A stretch of 64,000 bases of DNA from Rhodocyclaceae bacterium (GCA_008933825.1 WBUF01000007.1:1-64000); one strand, 5' to 3'. Positions 34,819 to 48,127 are shown, numbered from the stretch's first letter. Notes: a model not told the origin generated them from the letters alone. Numbers and translations are program-made.

Positions 34819-35728
34819 GCGGTCCGCTGCCTTTCCGGCGCGCCTCCAGATCGTGGATCAGCGCCCGGGCCTCGTCCCCCTCGGGGATGGGCTTGCCGCC
34901 GTCGCGCCAGCTCACCGCAGCCTTGAATCCCTCGCTCTGCGCATAGCGGCGGAACCACAGCCCTTCCGGGTTGTGCCGCGTGATGCCATCGAAAACCGTC
35001 GCCAGGGTCTGGCTCTGCTCCAGACCCATTTCCAGCATGACCTGGTTCACCACCAGCTTGTGCATCGCCAGATGGCTGCGCGGCACGCCGGCGATGCGGT
35101 TCGCCAGCTTCCTCGTCGCCGCTTCCAGCTCGCTCGCCGGCACCGCCTCGTTGGCCAGGCCCCAGTCGGCGGCGGTGCGCCCGTCGATGGTGTCGCCGGT
35201 GAACATCAGCTGCTTGGCGCGCGTCGGGCCGAGCCGGTAGGTCCACATCGCCGTCGTCGGGCAGCCCCATACCCGCGTCGGCATGTAACCGATGCGTGCA
35301 TCTTCGGCCATCACCAGCAGATCGCAGCACAGGGCAATGTCGCTGCCGCCAGCGACGGCATGGCCATGCACCTTGGCGATGGTCGGCTTGGCGCTCTTCC
35401 ACAATGACATGAAGGCCTCGGTGTTGCGCTTCATGAAGGCATAGTCGACCATCGGATCCCAGGGATGGCGCTCCTGCTGGCAGGGGTGGTCGATCTCGCC
35501 GCTGCCGAACTGGCTGAGGTCGTAGCCGCCGCAAAAGCCCTTGCCGGCGCCCTCGACGATGATCACGTGCACCGAATCCTCGGCCTCCGCCCATGCCACC
35601 GCGGCGCGGATTTCCTCCGGCATCGCCTCGTTGATGGCGTTCAGCCGCGCCGGCCGGTTCAGCAGCAGGCGGGCGATGCGCGGGTTTTCTGCATCGGGGC
35701 CGATGCGCAAGGTGCTGAAGTCAGGCAT
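34805..35728 (-). CDS. Crotonase / enoyl-CoA hydratase family protein
   Basis: 307 residues, a little longer than typical crotonases. Oxyanion-hole segments are [15 protein letters not shown] and [21 protein letters not shown]; the second active-site region is [25 protein letters not shown]. It lacks the usual paired Glu of ECH1 at the second position (Thr/Trp-rich instead), so it may be an isomerase or hydrolase variant rather than a plain hydratase. C-terminal extension of about 40 residues ([26 protein letters not shown]). It overlaps the thioesterase gene by 14 bp and follows the SDR gene by 12 bp. Confidence 0.88.
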   Translation of the reverse strand: MPDFSTLRIGPDAENPRIARLLLNRPARLNAINEAMPEEIRAAVAWAEAEDSVHVIIVEGAGKGFCGGYDLSQFGSGEIDHPCQQERHPWDPMVDYAFMKRNTEAFMSLWKSAKPTIAKVHGHAVAGGSDIALCCDLLVMAEDARIGYMPTRVWGCPTTAMWTYRLGPTRAKQLMFTGDTIDGRTAADWGLANEAVPASELEAATRKLANRIAGVPRSHLAMHKLVVNQVMLEMGLEQSQTLATVFDGITRHNPEGLWFRRYAQSEGFKAAVSWRDGGKPIPEGDEARALIHDLEARRKGSGPHGEG

Positions 35729-35740
35729 GAGGTGTTCTCC

Positions 35741-36517
35741 CTATTTGGAGATGCAGGCGCCGCCATCGACCGCGATGTACTGCCCGGTGACGTGGCGCGA
35801 GGCTTCCGAGGCGAGGAACACCACCGTGCCCATCAGGTCCTCGTCGCTGCCCAGGCGCCCGAGCGGCGTGGCGGCGACAATCCCGTCGCCCATCTTGCTC
35901 AGCAGTCCCTGCGACATCTTCGAGGGGAAGAAGCCCGGGCAGATGGCATTCACGTTGATGTTGTAGCGGCCCCACTCGGAAGCCAGGGTGCGGGTGAAAT
36001 TTACCGCCGCACCCTTGCTGGTGTTGTAGGCGACGGTGTACATGCCCTGCGGGCTGCCGGAGAGGCCGGCCACCGAGGCGATGTTGATGATCTTGCCGGA
36101 TTGTTTCGGAATCATGCAACGCTTGCCGACCTCGCGGCTGAGGAAGAACATGGCGTTGATGTTGAGGTTCATCACCTTGTTCCAGGCCTCGTCCGGGTAG
36201 TCCTCGGCCGGCGCGCCCCAGCTGGCGCCGGCGTTGTTAACCAGGATATCGATCGCGCCGTACTTCGCCAGAACGGCGTCCACCATGGCGGGAATCTGGT
36301 CGAATTTGGAAAGGTCGTTGGTGACGGTGAGCACCTCGATGCCCTTGGCCATCAGCTGCGCCTCCGCCTCCTTCAGCTCGTCGGCCTTGCGCGCCGTGAT
36401 CGCCACCTTGGCGCCCATCTCGCCCAGCGCCTCGGCCATCTGCAGCCCGAGGCCGCGCGAGCCGCCGGTGATGAGGGCGACCTTGCCGGTCAGGTCGAAT
36501 AATTGTTTGACGCTCAT
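35741..36517 (-). CDS. SDR-family oxidoreductase (3-oxoacyl / 3-hydroxyacyl type)
   Basis: 258 residues of classical SDR. NAD(P) loop TGGSRGLGLQ, NNAG motif ([12 protein letters not shown]), active-site Ser in IINIASVAGLSG and YxxxK as YNTSK. The C-terminus VTGQYIAVDGG is that of FabG-like and 2-deoxygluconate/3-hydroxyacyl reductases. It probably oxidises or reduces a hydroxyacyl intermediate. The start at 36517 is taken because nine extra residues upstream are encoded by the repeat E2. First gene of the four-gene block between the inverted elements. Confidence 0.92.
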   Translation of the reverse strand: MSVKQLFDLTGKVALITGGSRGLGLQMAEALGEMGAKVAITARKADELKEAEAQLMAKGIEVLTVTNDLSKFDQIPAMVDAVLAKYGAIDILVNNAGASWGAPAEDYPDEAWNKVMNLNINAMFFLSREVGKRCMIPKQSGKIINIASVAGLSGSPQGMYTVAYNTSKGAAVNFTRTLASEWGRYNINVNAICPGFFPSKMSQGLLSKMGDGIVAATPLGRLGSDEDLMGTVVFLASEASRHVTGQYIAVDGGACISK

Positions 36518-36529
36518 GTAAGTCCTTTC

Positions 36530-36633
36530 AAAACCATTAACCACAGAGGCACAGAGACACAGAGAACTACAACAGCAAATTCTATTTTTTTGTTTTCCTC
36601 CGTGCCTCTGTGTCTCTGTGGTGAAACAGGTTT
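36530..36633. repeat. Palindromic MITE-like element E2
   Basis: Inverted, near-identical copy of E1 (33241-33346): AACCACAGAGGCACAGAG..., centre CAGCAAATTCTATTTTTTTG, then ...CTCTGTGTCTCTGTGGTGAAA. It fills the space between thiolase stop and SDR start. Confidence 0.9.
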
Positions 36634-36639
36634 TCGCCT

Positions 36640-37818
<1,179 letters not shown>

Positions 37819-37837
37819 TTTTCGCTCCTTAAATCTT

Positions 37838-37949
37838 TCACCACCAAGACACCAAAAACACCAAGGGGCACCAAGAAAAGCAAAGTCATGTTCATGAAAA
37901 GCTTGGTTTCCTTGGTGCGTCTTGGTGTTCTTGGTGCCTTGGTGGTTAA
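37838..37949. repeat. Palindromic MITE-like element E3
   Basis: Arms CACCACCAAGACACCAAAAA... and ...TTGGTGCCTTGGTGG pair around a short centre (CATGTTCATGAAAAGC). Same architecture as E1/E2 but built on the CACCAAG word. Lies between thiolase start and FadB/J-like stop. Confidence 0.85.
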
Positions 37950-37956
37950 TATTTTT

Positions 37957-40041
<2,085 letters not shown>

Positions 40042-40094
40042 AAGTGCGTGTCCTTGCTAAGTTAATTCCGGCAATTCCGCTCTGCGAAATACTA

Positions 40095-40142
40095 TTTCGA
40101 TTTATTTGAAAGCATGGTATCGTTCGATTGAATATTTGTAAA
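40095..40142. promoter_or_regulatory. Divergent promoter region with overlapping dyad
   Basis: Minus strand: TTTACA (40142-40137) and TACCAT (40119-40114), 17 bp apart, for the FadB/J-like gene. Plus strand: TTGAAA (40106-40111) and TGAATA (40129-40134), 17 bp apart, for the aldehyde dehydrogenase gene. The dyad TTTCGATTTATTTGAAA (40095-40111) overlaps the plus -35 and lies beside the minus -10, a likely acyl-CoA-responsive operator. Prediction by eye. Confidence 0.5.
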
Positions 40143-40163
40143 CCACACACGGAAAGCCCCCCA

Positions 40164-41600
40164 ATGCAAAACAGAGACATGCTGTATATCGAGGGCCGCT
40201 GGACGGCCCCATCCGGCAAAAAAACCATCGACGTCATCAGCGCCTCCACCGAAGAAGTGATGGGGTGCATCCCCGAAGGCGACACGGCCGACGTGCAGGT
40301 CGCCGTCGCCGCCGCCCGTCGTGCCTTCGAGGGCTGGGCCGCCACCCCCGCCGCCGAGCGCGCCGTCTTCCTCAAGAAGATCCAGGAGGGCCTGAAGGCC
40401 CGCACCGAGGACATCGCCCGCACCATTTCCGGCGAGGTCGGCATGCCGCTCAAGCTGTCTACCATGATCCAGACCGGCTCGCCCATAGGCACCTTCGGCA
40501 TGTATGCGCGCATGCTCGGCGACTTCGCCTTCGAGGAGAAGGTCGGCCATTCGCTGGTCGTGCGCGAGCCGATCGGCGTCGTCGCCGCCATCACGCCGTG
40601 GAACTATCCCCTGCACCAGATCGCCGCGAAAGTGGCGCCCGCGCTGGCCGCCGGCTGCACCGTGGTGCTGAAGCCCTCGGAAGTCGCCCCGCTCAACGCC
40701 TTCATCCTCGCCGACGCCATCCATGAAGCCGGCCTGCCGGCCGGCGTCTTCAACCTCGTCACCGGCTACGGCCCGGTGGTCGGCGAGGCGATGGTCACCC
40801 ATCCCGATGTAGACATGGTTTCCTTCACCGGCTCGACCCGCGCCGGCAAGCGCGTCTCCGAGCTGGCCTCGCAGACCGTCAAGCGCGTCGCCCTCGAACT
40901 GGGCGGCAAGTCGGCCGCGGTGATCCTCGACGACGCCGACTTCGCCGCCGCCGTGCGCGGCACGGTGAACGCCTGCTTCCTCAACTCCGGCCAGACCTGC
41001 TCGGCGCACACGCGCATGCTGGTGCCCGAGTCGCGCTACGCCGAGGTGGCCAAGCTCGCCGCCGAGGCCGCCGCCAAGTTCACCGTCGGCGATCCCTTCG
41101 CCGAGACCAGCAAGCTGGGGCCGCTGATTTCCGCAGCCCAGCGCGACCGGGTGCAGGACTTCATCCGCAAGGGCATCGCCGAGGGCGCGGAACTCCTCTG
41201 CGGCGGTCCCGACGCCCCGGCCGGGCTGACCAAGGGCTACTACGTGCAGCCGACGGTGTTCGGCCGCGTCAAGCCGGGCAGCACCATCGAGCAGGAGGAG
41301 ATCTTCGGCCCGGTGCTGTCGATCATTACCTATAAGGACGAGGACGACGCCGCGCGCATCGCCAACGGCACCATCTACGGTCTTGCCGGCGGCGTCTGGG
41401 CCGGCAGCGACGAGCGCGCCATCGCCTTCGCCCGCCGCATGCGCACCGGCCAGGTGGACATCAACGGCGGCGCCTTCAACGCCCTCGCACCCTTCGGCGG
41501 CTACAAGCAGTCCGGCAACGGCCGCGAGCTGGGCAAGTACGGCCTCGAGGAGTTCCTCGAATACAAGGCGCTGCAGTTCAAGCCCGCCCCCAAAGCGTAA
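40164..41600 (+). CDS. Aldehyde dehydrogenase family protein
   Basis: 478 residues. Catalytic Cys in [13 protein letters not shown] and Glu in [10 protein letters not shown]; the NAD-binding block is [19 protein letters not shown] and the C-terminus [21 protein letters not shown]. It is a general NAD(P)+-linked ALDH, with closest style to the betaine/vanillin group. It may oxidise an aldehyde produced upstream of beta-oxidation. The ATG at 40164 is preferred to a TTG at 40128. It leads the plus-strand operon followed by a GST (11 bp), the two-subunit-like ACAD pair, crotonase, MaoC and ComB-like genes. Confidence 0.93.
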   Translation: MQNRDMLYIEGRWTAPSGKKTIDVISASTEEVMGCIPEGDTADVQVAVAAARRAFEGWAATPAAERAVFLKKIQEGLKARTEDIARTISGEVGMPLKLSTMIQTGSPIGTFGMYARMLGDFAFEEKVGHSLVVREPIGVVAAITPWNYPLHQIAAKVAPALAAGCTVVLKPSEVAPLNAFILADAIHEAGLPAGVFNLVTGYGPVVGEAMVTHPDVDMVSFTGSTRAGKRVSELASQTVKRVALELGGKSAAVILDDADFAAAVRGTVNACFLNSGQTCSAHTRMLVPESRYAEVAKLAAEAAAKFTVGDPFAETSKLGPLISAAQRDRVQDFIRKGIAEGAELLCGGPDAPAGLTKGYYVQPTVFGRVKPGSTIEQEEIFGPVLSIITYKDEDDAARIANGTIYGLAGGVWAGSDERAIAFARRMRTGQVDINGGAFNALAPFGGYKQSGNGRELGKYGLEEFLEYKALQFKPAPKA

Positions 41601-41611
41601 AGGAGACGTCC

Positions 41612-42271
41612 ATGCTCAAGCTCTGCGGCTTCGCCGTCAGCAACTACTACAACAAGGTCAAGCTCTCCCTGCTCGAGAAGGGCGTGCCCTTCGAGGAGGA
41701 GCTGGCCTATCCCTCGCAGAAGGAGGAGTTCCGCAAGGATTCGCCGATGGGCAAGGTGCCCTTCCTGCGCACCGAACGCGGCGTACTCACCGAGTCGCAG
41801 GTGCTCACCGAGTACATCGAGGACATGTACCCCGAGCCCGCGCTCTATCCGAAGGATCCCTTCGAGCGCGCCCGCTGCCGCGAGATCATCGAGCACCTCG
41901 AGCTACACCTCGAACTGCCGGCGCGCCGCCTCTACGCCGAGGTGTTCTTCGGCGGCGGCGTCTCCGACGAGACCAAGCAGGAGGTGGAAAAGCTGCTGGA
42001 GAAGGGCGTGCGCAGCATGACCCACCTGGCGCACTTCGAACCCTTCATCGCCGGCACGGCCTTCACCCACGCCGACTGCGCCGCCTTCGTGCACCTGCCG
42101 CTGATCGCGCAGGCGACAAAGAAAGCCTACGGCCGCGATTTCATCGATGAATTCCTGCCCAACGCCAAACCCTACCTGAAGATGATCGGCGAACGGCCGC
42201 ACGCGCAGAAGGTGAACGCCGACCGCAAGGCGGCCTTCGAGGCCTACGCCGCCAAGTCCGCCAAGAAGTAA
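41612..42271 (+). CDS. Glutathione S-transferase family protein
   Basis: 219 residues. N-terminal thioredoxin-fold half (KLCGFAVSNYYNKVKLSLLEKGVPFEEEL, ending KVPFLRTERGVLTESQVLTEYIEDMYP with the Glu/Ser glutathione-binding pair) and an all-helical C-terminal half (TAFTHADCAAFVHLPLI). GSTs conjugate or use glutathione as cofactor, and in degradation clusters may isomerise or dehalogenate intermediates. Substrate unknown. Directly between ALDH (11 bp) and ACAD (21 bp) genes, so likely co-transcribed with them. Confidence 0.9.
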   Translation: MLKLCGFAVSNYYNKVKLSLLEKGVPFEEELAYPSQKEEFRKDSPMGKVPFLRTERGVLTESQVLTEYIEDMYPEPALYPKDPFERARCREIIEHLELHLELPARRLYAEVFFGGGVSDETKQEVEKLLEKGVRSMTHLAHFEPFIAGTAFTHADCAAFVHLPLIAQATKKAYGRDFIDEFLPNAKPYLKMIGERPHAQKVNADRKAAFEAYAAKSAKK

Positions 42272-42292
42272 GCAACCCACGGAAGAAACTGC

Positions 42293-43489
<1,197 letters not shown>

Positions 43490-43491
43490 CC

Positions 43492-44625
43492 ATGGACTTC
43501 AACTACACCGACGAACAGAACGCCCTGCGCGACACCCTCTCCCGCTACATCGTCAAGGACTACCCGTTCGAAGCGCGCCGCGCGCTGGCCAAGTCCGCCG
43601 ACGGCTTCAGCCGCGAGCACTGGAAGCAGTTCGCCGAGCTCGGCCTGCTCGCCCTGCCCTTCCCCGAGGACTTCGGCGGCCTCAGCGTAACTGGCGGCAA
43701 CGCCGTCGACACCCTGCTGGTGATGGAAGCCTTCGGCCGCGGCCTCGTGCTCGAACCCTATCTGTCCACGGTGATCGTCGCCGGCGGCCTCGTCCGCGAC
43801 GCCGGCAGCGCCGCGCAGAAGGAGGCCCTCCTCCCCGCCGTCGCCGGCGGCGAGCGCATGCTGGCCCTCGCCCACTTCGAGCGCGGTGCCCGCTACGAAG
43901 TCAGTCGCGTGGACACGGCGGCGAAGGCCGACGGCGGCGGCTGGAAGCTCAGCGGCGCCAAAGGCGTGGTGCTCGGCGGCGGCAGCGCCGACACCTTGCT
44001 CGTCTCGGCCAGCACCGGCAAGGGGCTCTCCTTGTTCCTCGTCGACGCCAGGGCGAAAGGCGTTGCCGTGCGCAACTACATGACGCAGGACGGCGCCCGC
44101 GCCGCCGAGATCGCGCTGGACAACGTCGCCGTCGGCGCCGACGCCCTGGTCGGGCCCGAGGGCGGCGCCCTGCCGCTCATCGAGCGGGCGCTGGACTACG
44201 GCATCGCCGCGCTGTGCGCCGAGGCGGTCGGCATCATGGCGGCGCTAAACGAGGCGACGCTCGAATACCTGAAGACGCGCAAGCAGTTCGGCCAGGCCAT
44301 CGGCCGCTTCCAGGCGCTGCAGCACCGCATGGTGGACATGGTCATCGCCACCGAACAATCGCGCTCCATGGCCATGATGGCCGCGGTGAAGGCCGATTCC
44401 GCCGACGCCGCCGAACGCCGTCGCGCCGTCTCTGCCGCCAAGGCCTACATCGGCCAGCAGGCGCGCTTCGTCGGCCAGCAGGCGGTGCAGCTGCACGGCG
44501 GCATGGGCGTGGTGGACGAGCTCAACGTCAGCCACTACTTCAAGCGCCTGACCATGATCGACCTCACCTTCGGCAACACCGACCATCACCTCGGCCTGTT
44601 CAGCGACATGCTGCTGGCAGCGTGA
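43492..44625 (+). CDS. Acyl-CoA dehydrogenase, pimeloyl-CoA dehydrogenase small-subunit-like
   Basis: 377 residues. N-terminus MDFNYTDEQNALRDTLSRYI and C-terminal QAVQLHGGMGVVDELNVSHYFKRLTMI resemble PimD-type subunits. The segment TLEYLKTRKQFGQAIGRFQALQHRMVDM is the ACAD C-terminal helix; no full FAD-loop like GYSEPGSGSDLA is present. The stop-start gap from the large subunit is 2 bp. A degenerate repeat element (43897-43921) lies in frame coding EVSRVDTAA. The pair likely acts on one CoA thioester. Confidence 0.92.
   Translation: MDFNYTDEQNALRDTLSRYIVKDYPFEARRALAKSADGFSREHWKQFAELGLLALPFPEDFGGLSVTGGNAVDTLLVMEAFGRGLVLEPYLSTVIVAGGLVRDAGSAAQKEALLPAVAGGERMLALAHFERGARYEVSRVDTAAKADGGGWKLSGAKGVVLGGGSADTLLVSASTGKGLSLFLVDARAKGVAVRNYMTQDGARAAEIALDNVAVGADALVGPEGGALPLIERALDYGIAALCAEAVGIMAALNEATLEYLKTRKQFGQAIGRFQALQHRMVDMVIATEQSRSMAMMAAVKADSADAAERRRAVSAAKAYIGQQARFVGQQAVQLHGGMGVVDELNVSHYFKRLTMIDLTFGNTDHHLGLFSDMLLAA
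43897..43921 (+). repeat. Degenerate AAAGTCAGTC element inside the small ACAD gene
   Basis: GAAGTCAGTCGCGTGGACACGGCGG: core with one mismatch; same reading frame as the other in-frame copies (EVSRVDTA). Confidence 0.5.
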
Positions 44626-44629
44626 TGCC

Positions 44630-45400
44630 ATGAGCGAAAACATCCACACCGAACTTGCCGCCGGGGTCCTGCGCATCGAGATGCGCCGGCCGGAGAAGAA
44701 GAACGCCCTCACCGGCCCGATGTACGCCGCCATGGCCGACGCCCTCGAGCGCGCCGCGCGCGAGGACGCCGTGCGCGTCGTGCTGATCCACGGCCAGCCC
44801 GGGGTGTTCACCGCCGGCAACGACCTCGCCGACTTCCTCGACGGTCCGGCCGACGATCCCGACCGGCCGGTGTTTCGCTTCCTGCGCAACATCGCCGCCG
44901 CGCCCAAGCCCCTGATTGCCGCCGTCACCGGCAATGCCGTCGGCGTCGGCACGACGATGCTGCTGCACTGCGACCTGGTCTACGCCGGCGAAGGCGCGCG
45001 CTTCCAGCTGCCCTTCGTGACGCTCGCGCTGTGCCCGGAGGCCGCTTCCAGCCTGCTGCTGCCGCGCCTCGCCGGCCACCAGCGCGCCGCCGAGCTGCTC
45101 TTCTTCGGCGAACCCTTCAATGCGGCGAAAGCGCATGAGATCGGCCTCGCCAACGCCGTGCTGCCCGACGCCGGAGTGCTCGCCCATGCGCGGGAGCGCG
45201 CGCAGAAGCTCGCCGCCCTGCCCGCCGCCTCGCTGCGCGAGACCAAGCGCCTGATGAAACAGTCCGTCGCCGCCCTCGTGCCGCAGGTCATGCAGGACGA
45301 AGGCGAGATCTTCAAGCGCCAGCTCGCCTCGCCGGCGGCCAAGGAGGCCTTCGCCGCCTTTCTCGAGAAGCGCAAGCCGGATTTCTCGAAGTTCGGGTAA
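44630..45400 (+). CDS. Enoyl-CoA hydratase/isomerase family protein
   Basis: 256 residues. Crotonase fold: oxyanion segments GVFTAGNDLADFL and AVTGNAVGVGTTMLLHCDLVYA; the active-site region is LALCPEAASSLLLPRLAGHQRAAELLFF. The AGNDLADF form with Asp is that of several PaaG/crotonase variants. Begins 4 bp after the ACAD stop. It would hydrate or isomerise the enoyl-CoA produced by the ACAD pair. Confidence 0.92.
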   Translation: MSENIHTELAAGVLRIEMRRPEKKNALTGPMYAAMADALERAAREDAVRVVLIHGQPGVFTAGNDLADFLDGPADDPDRPVFRFLRNIAAAPKPLIAAVTGNAVGVGTTMLLHCDLVYAGEGARFQLPFVTLALCPEAASSLLLPRLAGHQRAAELLFFGEPFNAAKAHEIGLANAVLPDAGVLAHARERAQKLAALPAASLRETKRLMKQSVAALVPQVMQDEGEIFKRQLASPAAKEAFAAFLEKRKPDFSKFG

Positions 45401-45448
45401 GCCGAACATTCCGCATCCAATACCGCAGGTCTAATCCGATAGGCTCGC

Positions 45449-45910
45449 ATGAAGAGAAAAAAATACTACTGGGAAGATTTCCCCATCGGCAGCGTCACCG
45501 AATACGGCGGCGTCACCCTGTCGAAGGAGGACATCGTCCGCTTCGCGAAGGAATTCGATCCGCAGCCCTTCCACATCGACGAGGAAGCGGCGAAGCATTC
45601 CCAGTTCGGCGGCCTCATTGCCAGCGGCTGGCACACCTGCAGCCTGTGCATGCGCATGATGTGCGACGCCTACCTGCTCGAATCCGCCAACCTGGCCTCG
45701 CCCGGCGTGGAGAACATCCGCTGGCTGAAGCCGGTGCGCCCCGGCGACACCCTGCACGTGCGCAGCGTCGTGCTGGAGGCGCGCCCGCTGGAAAGCAAGC
45801 CGCACATCGGCCTGATGCGCAACCGCTGGGAAGTGATCAACCAGCACGGCGAGGAAGTCATGCAGATGGAAGGCTACGGCATGATGCACCGGCGCAGCCA
45901 CAAGAAATGA
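45449..45910 (+). CDS. MaoC family dehydratase
   Basis: 153 residues, hotdog fold. The hydratase-2 motif ([36 protein letters not shown]) gives the Asp/His pair for enoyl-CoA hydration to (R)-3-hydroxyacyl-CoA. It is 48 bp downstream of the crotonase gene. Its stop overlaps the ATG of the ComB-like gene by four bases. (R)-specific hydratases often link beta-oxidation to PHA synthesis, which would fit the phasin and PHA-system genes upstream. Confidence 0.9.
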   Translation: MKRKKYYWEDFPIGSVTEYGGVTLSKEDIVRFAKEFDPQPFHIDEEAAKHSQFGGLIASGWHTCSLCMRMMCDAYLLESANLASPGVENIRWLKPVRPGDTLHVRSVVLEARPLESKPHIGLMRNRWEVINQHGEEVMQMEGYGMMHRRSHKK

Positions 45911-46623
45911 AAATCCACGTCCTGCTGAAGAAGGAAGAGCTCGACACCCAGCGCCTGCCGGGCAAGACGGTGGTCGTGCTCGACATCCTCTTCGCCACCT
46001 CCAGCATCGTCGCCGCCATGGCGCACGGCGCGGCCGAGGTAATCCCGACCCTCGACGGCGCTGCGGCGCAGGCCGAGGCGGCGCGCCACGCCTCCGGCTC
46101 CTGCGTGCTCTCCGGCGAGCTCAACGCCGAGACCATCCCGGGCTTCGTGCACCCGACGCCGCTGCATCTGCTCGCGGAAAACCTCGCCGGCAAGACGCTG
46201 GTGTACTCCACCACCAACGGCACGGTGGCGGTCGCCAAGTCGCGCGAGGCCGACCACGTCTATGCCGCGGCGCTGCTCAACGGCGAGGCGGTGGTCAAGC
46301 ACATCGCGCAGCACCACGGCGACGAGACGGTGCTGATCGTCTGCTCCGGCTCGGCCGACAACTTCAACCTGGAAGACTTCTACGGCGCCGGCTACCTCGT
46401 CTCGCTCTTCGCGCAGCAGGCGCAGGAGCACGAGTTCACCGACGCCGCCCTCGCCGCCATGCTGCTGCACGGCAAATGCGAGGCCGGCGAATGCCTGCGC
46501 CGCGCCCGCGTCGGCCGCATGATGCTCGAGCGCCGCCTCGACCGCGAGGTGGCGTTCGCCGCGCAGAAGAGCCTCTACAGCGTCGTGCCGAAGCTCGACG
46601 GCAAGCGCCTGGTGGCTGCGTGA
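45907..46623 (+). CDS. comB: 2-phosphosulfolactate phosphatase-like protein (ComB family)
   Basis: 238 residues. ComB family blocks: [20 protein letters not shown] near the N-terminus, [23 protein letters not shown] and [20 protein letters not shown]. ComB in coenzyme M synthesis removes phosphate from 2-phosphosulfolactate; bacteria without coenzyme M carry homologues of uncertain substrate. Translationally coupled to the MaoC hydratase (ATGA overlap), unusual company for this family. No other coenzyme M gene is visible, so I keep the family name but not the reaction. Confidence 0.85.
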   Translation: MKIHVLLKKEELDTQRLPGKTVVVLDILFATSSIVAAMAHGAAEVIPTLDGAAAQAEAARHASGSCVLSGELNAETIPGFVHPTPLHLLAENLAGKTLVYSTTNGTVAVAKSREADHVYAAALLNGEAVVKHIAQHHGDETVLIVCSGSADNFNLEDFYGAGYLVSLFAQQAQEHEFTDAALAAMLLHGKCEAGECLRRARVGRMMLERRLDREVAFAAQKSLYSVVPKLDGKRLVAA

Positions 46624-46628
46624 ATCGG

Positions 46629-46713
46629 CCCTTCGATACGCCCGCTGAGCGGGCTACTCAGGGCGAACGGTATATTCCGTTCGTGGTGAGTAGGTGCACA
46701 ACACCGTATCGAA
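46629..46713. repeat. REP-type hairpin between comB-like and hydrolase genes
   Basis: Outer TTCGATACG...CGTATCGAA arms (46632-46640 and 46705-46713) enclose CGAACGG-TATATT-CCGTTCG (46664-46683) and GCCCGC-TGA-GCGGGC (46640-46654). Words like CTCAGGGCGAACGG are frequent in proteobacterial intergenic repeats. Confidence 0.75.
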
Positions 46714-46744
46714 CCATGAACGGCGCCCAACCGGGGAACGCAAG

Positions 46745-47626
46745 ATGACCCTGCAGCACCATTACGTCGACTTCGACGACGTGCGCCTGCACTACGTCGA
46801 CGCCGGCGACGGCCCGCTCATCCTCTTCGTACACGGCTTCCCCGAGTTCTGGTACGCCTGGCAGGGCCAGCTCGACGCATTCTCGTGCGACCACCACGCC
46901 GTCGCCCTCGACTTGCGCGGCCACAACCTCTCCGGCAAGCCGACCGAGGTCAAGGCCTACCGACCCAAGCACCTCGTCGCCGACCTGCGCCGCCTGATCG
47001 ACCACCTCGGCGGCCGTCCCGCCATCGTCGTGGCCCACGACTGGGGCGGCGCCGCGGCGTGGAACCTCGCCGCCGCGCATCCCGAGTACGTCGAGAAGCT
47101 GGTCATCATCAACTCGCCGCACCCGGTGACCTTCGCCCGCGAGCTGCGCGACAGCGCCGCCCAGCAGAAAGCCAGCCAGTACATGCTCTGGCTGCGCCGC
47201 CCCGGCGCGGCGGAGAAGCTCCTGGAGGACGACTGCGCCCGCCTCGCCGCCATGCTGTCGCAGTCGACCGTCGACCCACGCTGGCTGACGCCCGATCTGC
47301 TCGCGCGCTACCGCGAGGCGTGGACCCAGCCCGGCGCGCTGGATGCCAGCCTGAATTACTACCGCGCTTCCCCCTTGCACCCGCCCACACCGGAGGAGCC
47401 CGGCGCCGCCGCCCTCGACCTCAGGCCGGAGGATTTCACCGTCCGCGTGCCGACCCTGGTGATCTGGGGCGAGCGCGACACCGCGCTCCTGCCCGGCCTG
47501 CTCGACGGCCTCGACGCCCTGGTGCCGCAACTCACCGTAAAGCGCATCCCCGACGGCTCGCACTGGGTCATCCACGAGCGGCCCGAGGAAGTTAACCGTA
47601 TGATCCGGGAATTCATCGGAAACTGA
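46745..47626 (+). CDS. Alpha/beta hydrolase (epoxide hydrolase / dehalogenase-like)
   Basis: 293 residues. Oxyanion region FVHGFPEFWYAWQGQL, nucleophile elbow VAHDWGGAAA (Asp nucleophile, DWGG as in epoxide hydrolases and haloalkane dehalogenases), acid IWGERDTAL and His DGSHWVIHE. It probably hydrolyses an epoxide, ester or halide. The ATG at 46745 follows GGGGAACGCAAG spacing; an upstream ATG at 46694 lies in the repeat. It is followed 2 bp later by a MaoC-type gene, so the two share an operon. Confidence 0.9.
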   Translation: MTLQHHYVDFDDVRLHYVDAGDGPLILFVHGFPEFWYAWQGQLDAFSCDHHAVALDLRGHNLSGKPTEVKAYRPKHLVADLRRLIDHLGGRPAIVVAHDWGGAAAWNLAAAHPEYVEKLVIINSPHPVTFARELRDSAAQQKASQYMLWLRRPGAAEKLLEDDCARLAAMLSQSTVDPRWLTPDLLARYREAWTQPGALDASLNYYRASPLHPPTPEEPGAAALDLRPEDFTVRVPTLVIWGERDTALLPGLLDGLDALVPQLTVKRIPDGSHWVIHERPEEVNRMIREFIGN

Positions 47627-47628
47627 GC

Positions 47629-48090
47629 ATGACCAAGATCACCATCAAAAATCTCGAAGAACTCAAGCAGTGGGTCGGCAAGGAAGTCGCCGTCAGCGAC
47701 TGGCTGACCGTCGACCAGGACCGCATCGACCGCTTCGCCGACGCCACCGGCGACCACCAGTGGATCCACGTCGATCCCGTGCGCGCGAAAGCCGAGTCGC
47801 CCTTCGGCGCGACCATCGCCCACGGCTACCTGACGCTCTCGCTGCTGCCGCACATGATGATGGAGACGCTCGACGTCCAGGGCGGCCGCATGAGCATCAA
47901 CTACGGCCTCAACCGCGCGCGCTTCTCCGCCCCCGTGCGCGCCGGCGACCGCATCCGCAGCCGCTTCACCCTCGCCGCGCTGGAAGACATCCCCGGCGGC
48001 ATCCAGCTCACCTGGCACGCCCTCATCGAGATCGAAGGGAGCAACAAGCCCGCCTGCGTCGCCGAGATGATCGCGCGGCGCTACGTCTGA
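47629..48090 (+). CDS. MaoC family dehydratase ((R)-specific enoyl-CoA hydratase type)
   Basis: 153 residues. The N-terminal lid and motif RIDRFADATGDHQWIHVDPVRA is the (R)-hydratase signature, followed by IAHGYLTLSLLPHMM. It hydrates enoyl-CoA to (R)-3-hydroxyacyl-CoA or acts as a dehydratase in the reverse direction. It starts 2 bp after the hydrolase stop. The stop is followed by a repeat element at 48103. Confidence 0.9.
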   Translation: MTKITIKNLEELKQWVGKEVAVSDWLTVDQDRIDRFADATGDHQWIHVDPVRAKAESPFGATIAHGYLTLSLLPHMMMETLDVQGGRMSINYGLNRARFSAPVRAGDRIRSRFTLAALEDIPGGIQLTWHALIEIEGSNKPACVAEMIARRYV

Positions 48091-48102
48091 CCTTCCAAGG
48101 GA

Positions 48103-48127
48103 AAAGTCAGTCCCTGCGATACGGCAC
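48103..48127 (+). repeat. AAAGTCAGTC dispersed element, intergenic copy
   Basis: AAAGTCAGTC then CCTGCGATACGGCAC, 13 bp after the MaoC stop. Exact core; it lies between convergent MaoC and GST genes. Confidence 0.75.

Noticed and set aside
33241-36633. E1/E2 as an insertion sequence or composite transposon
   Set aside because: No transposase is encoded in or between them and no clear target duplication is visible.
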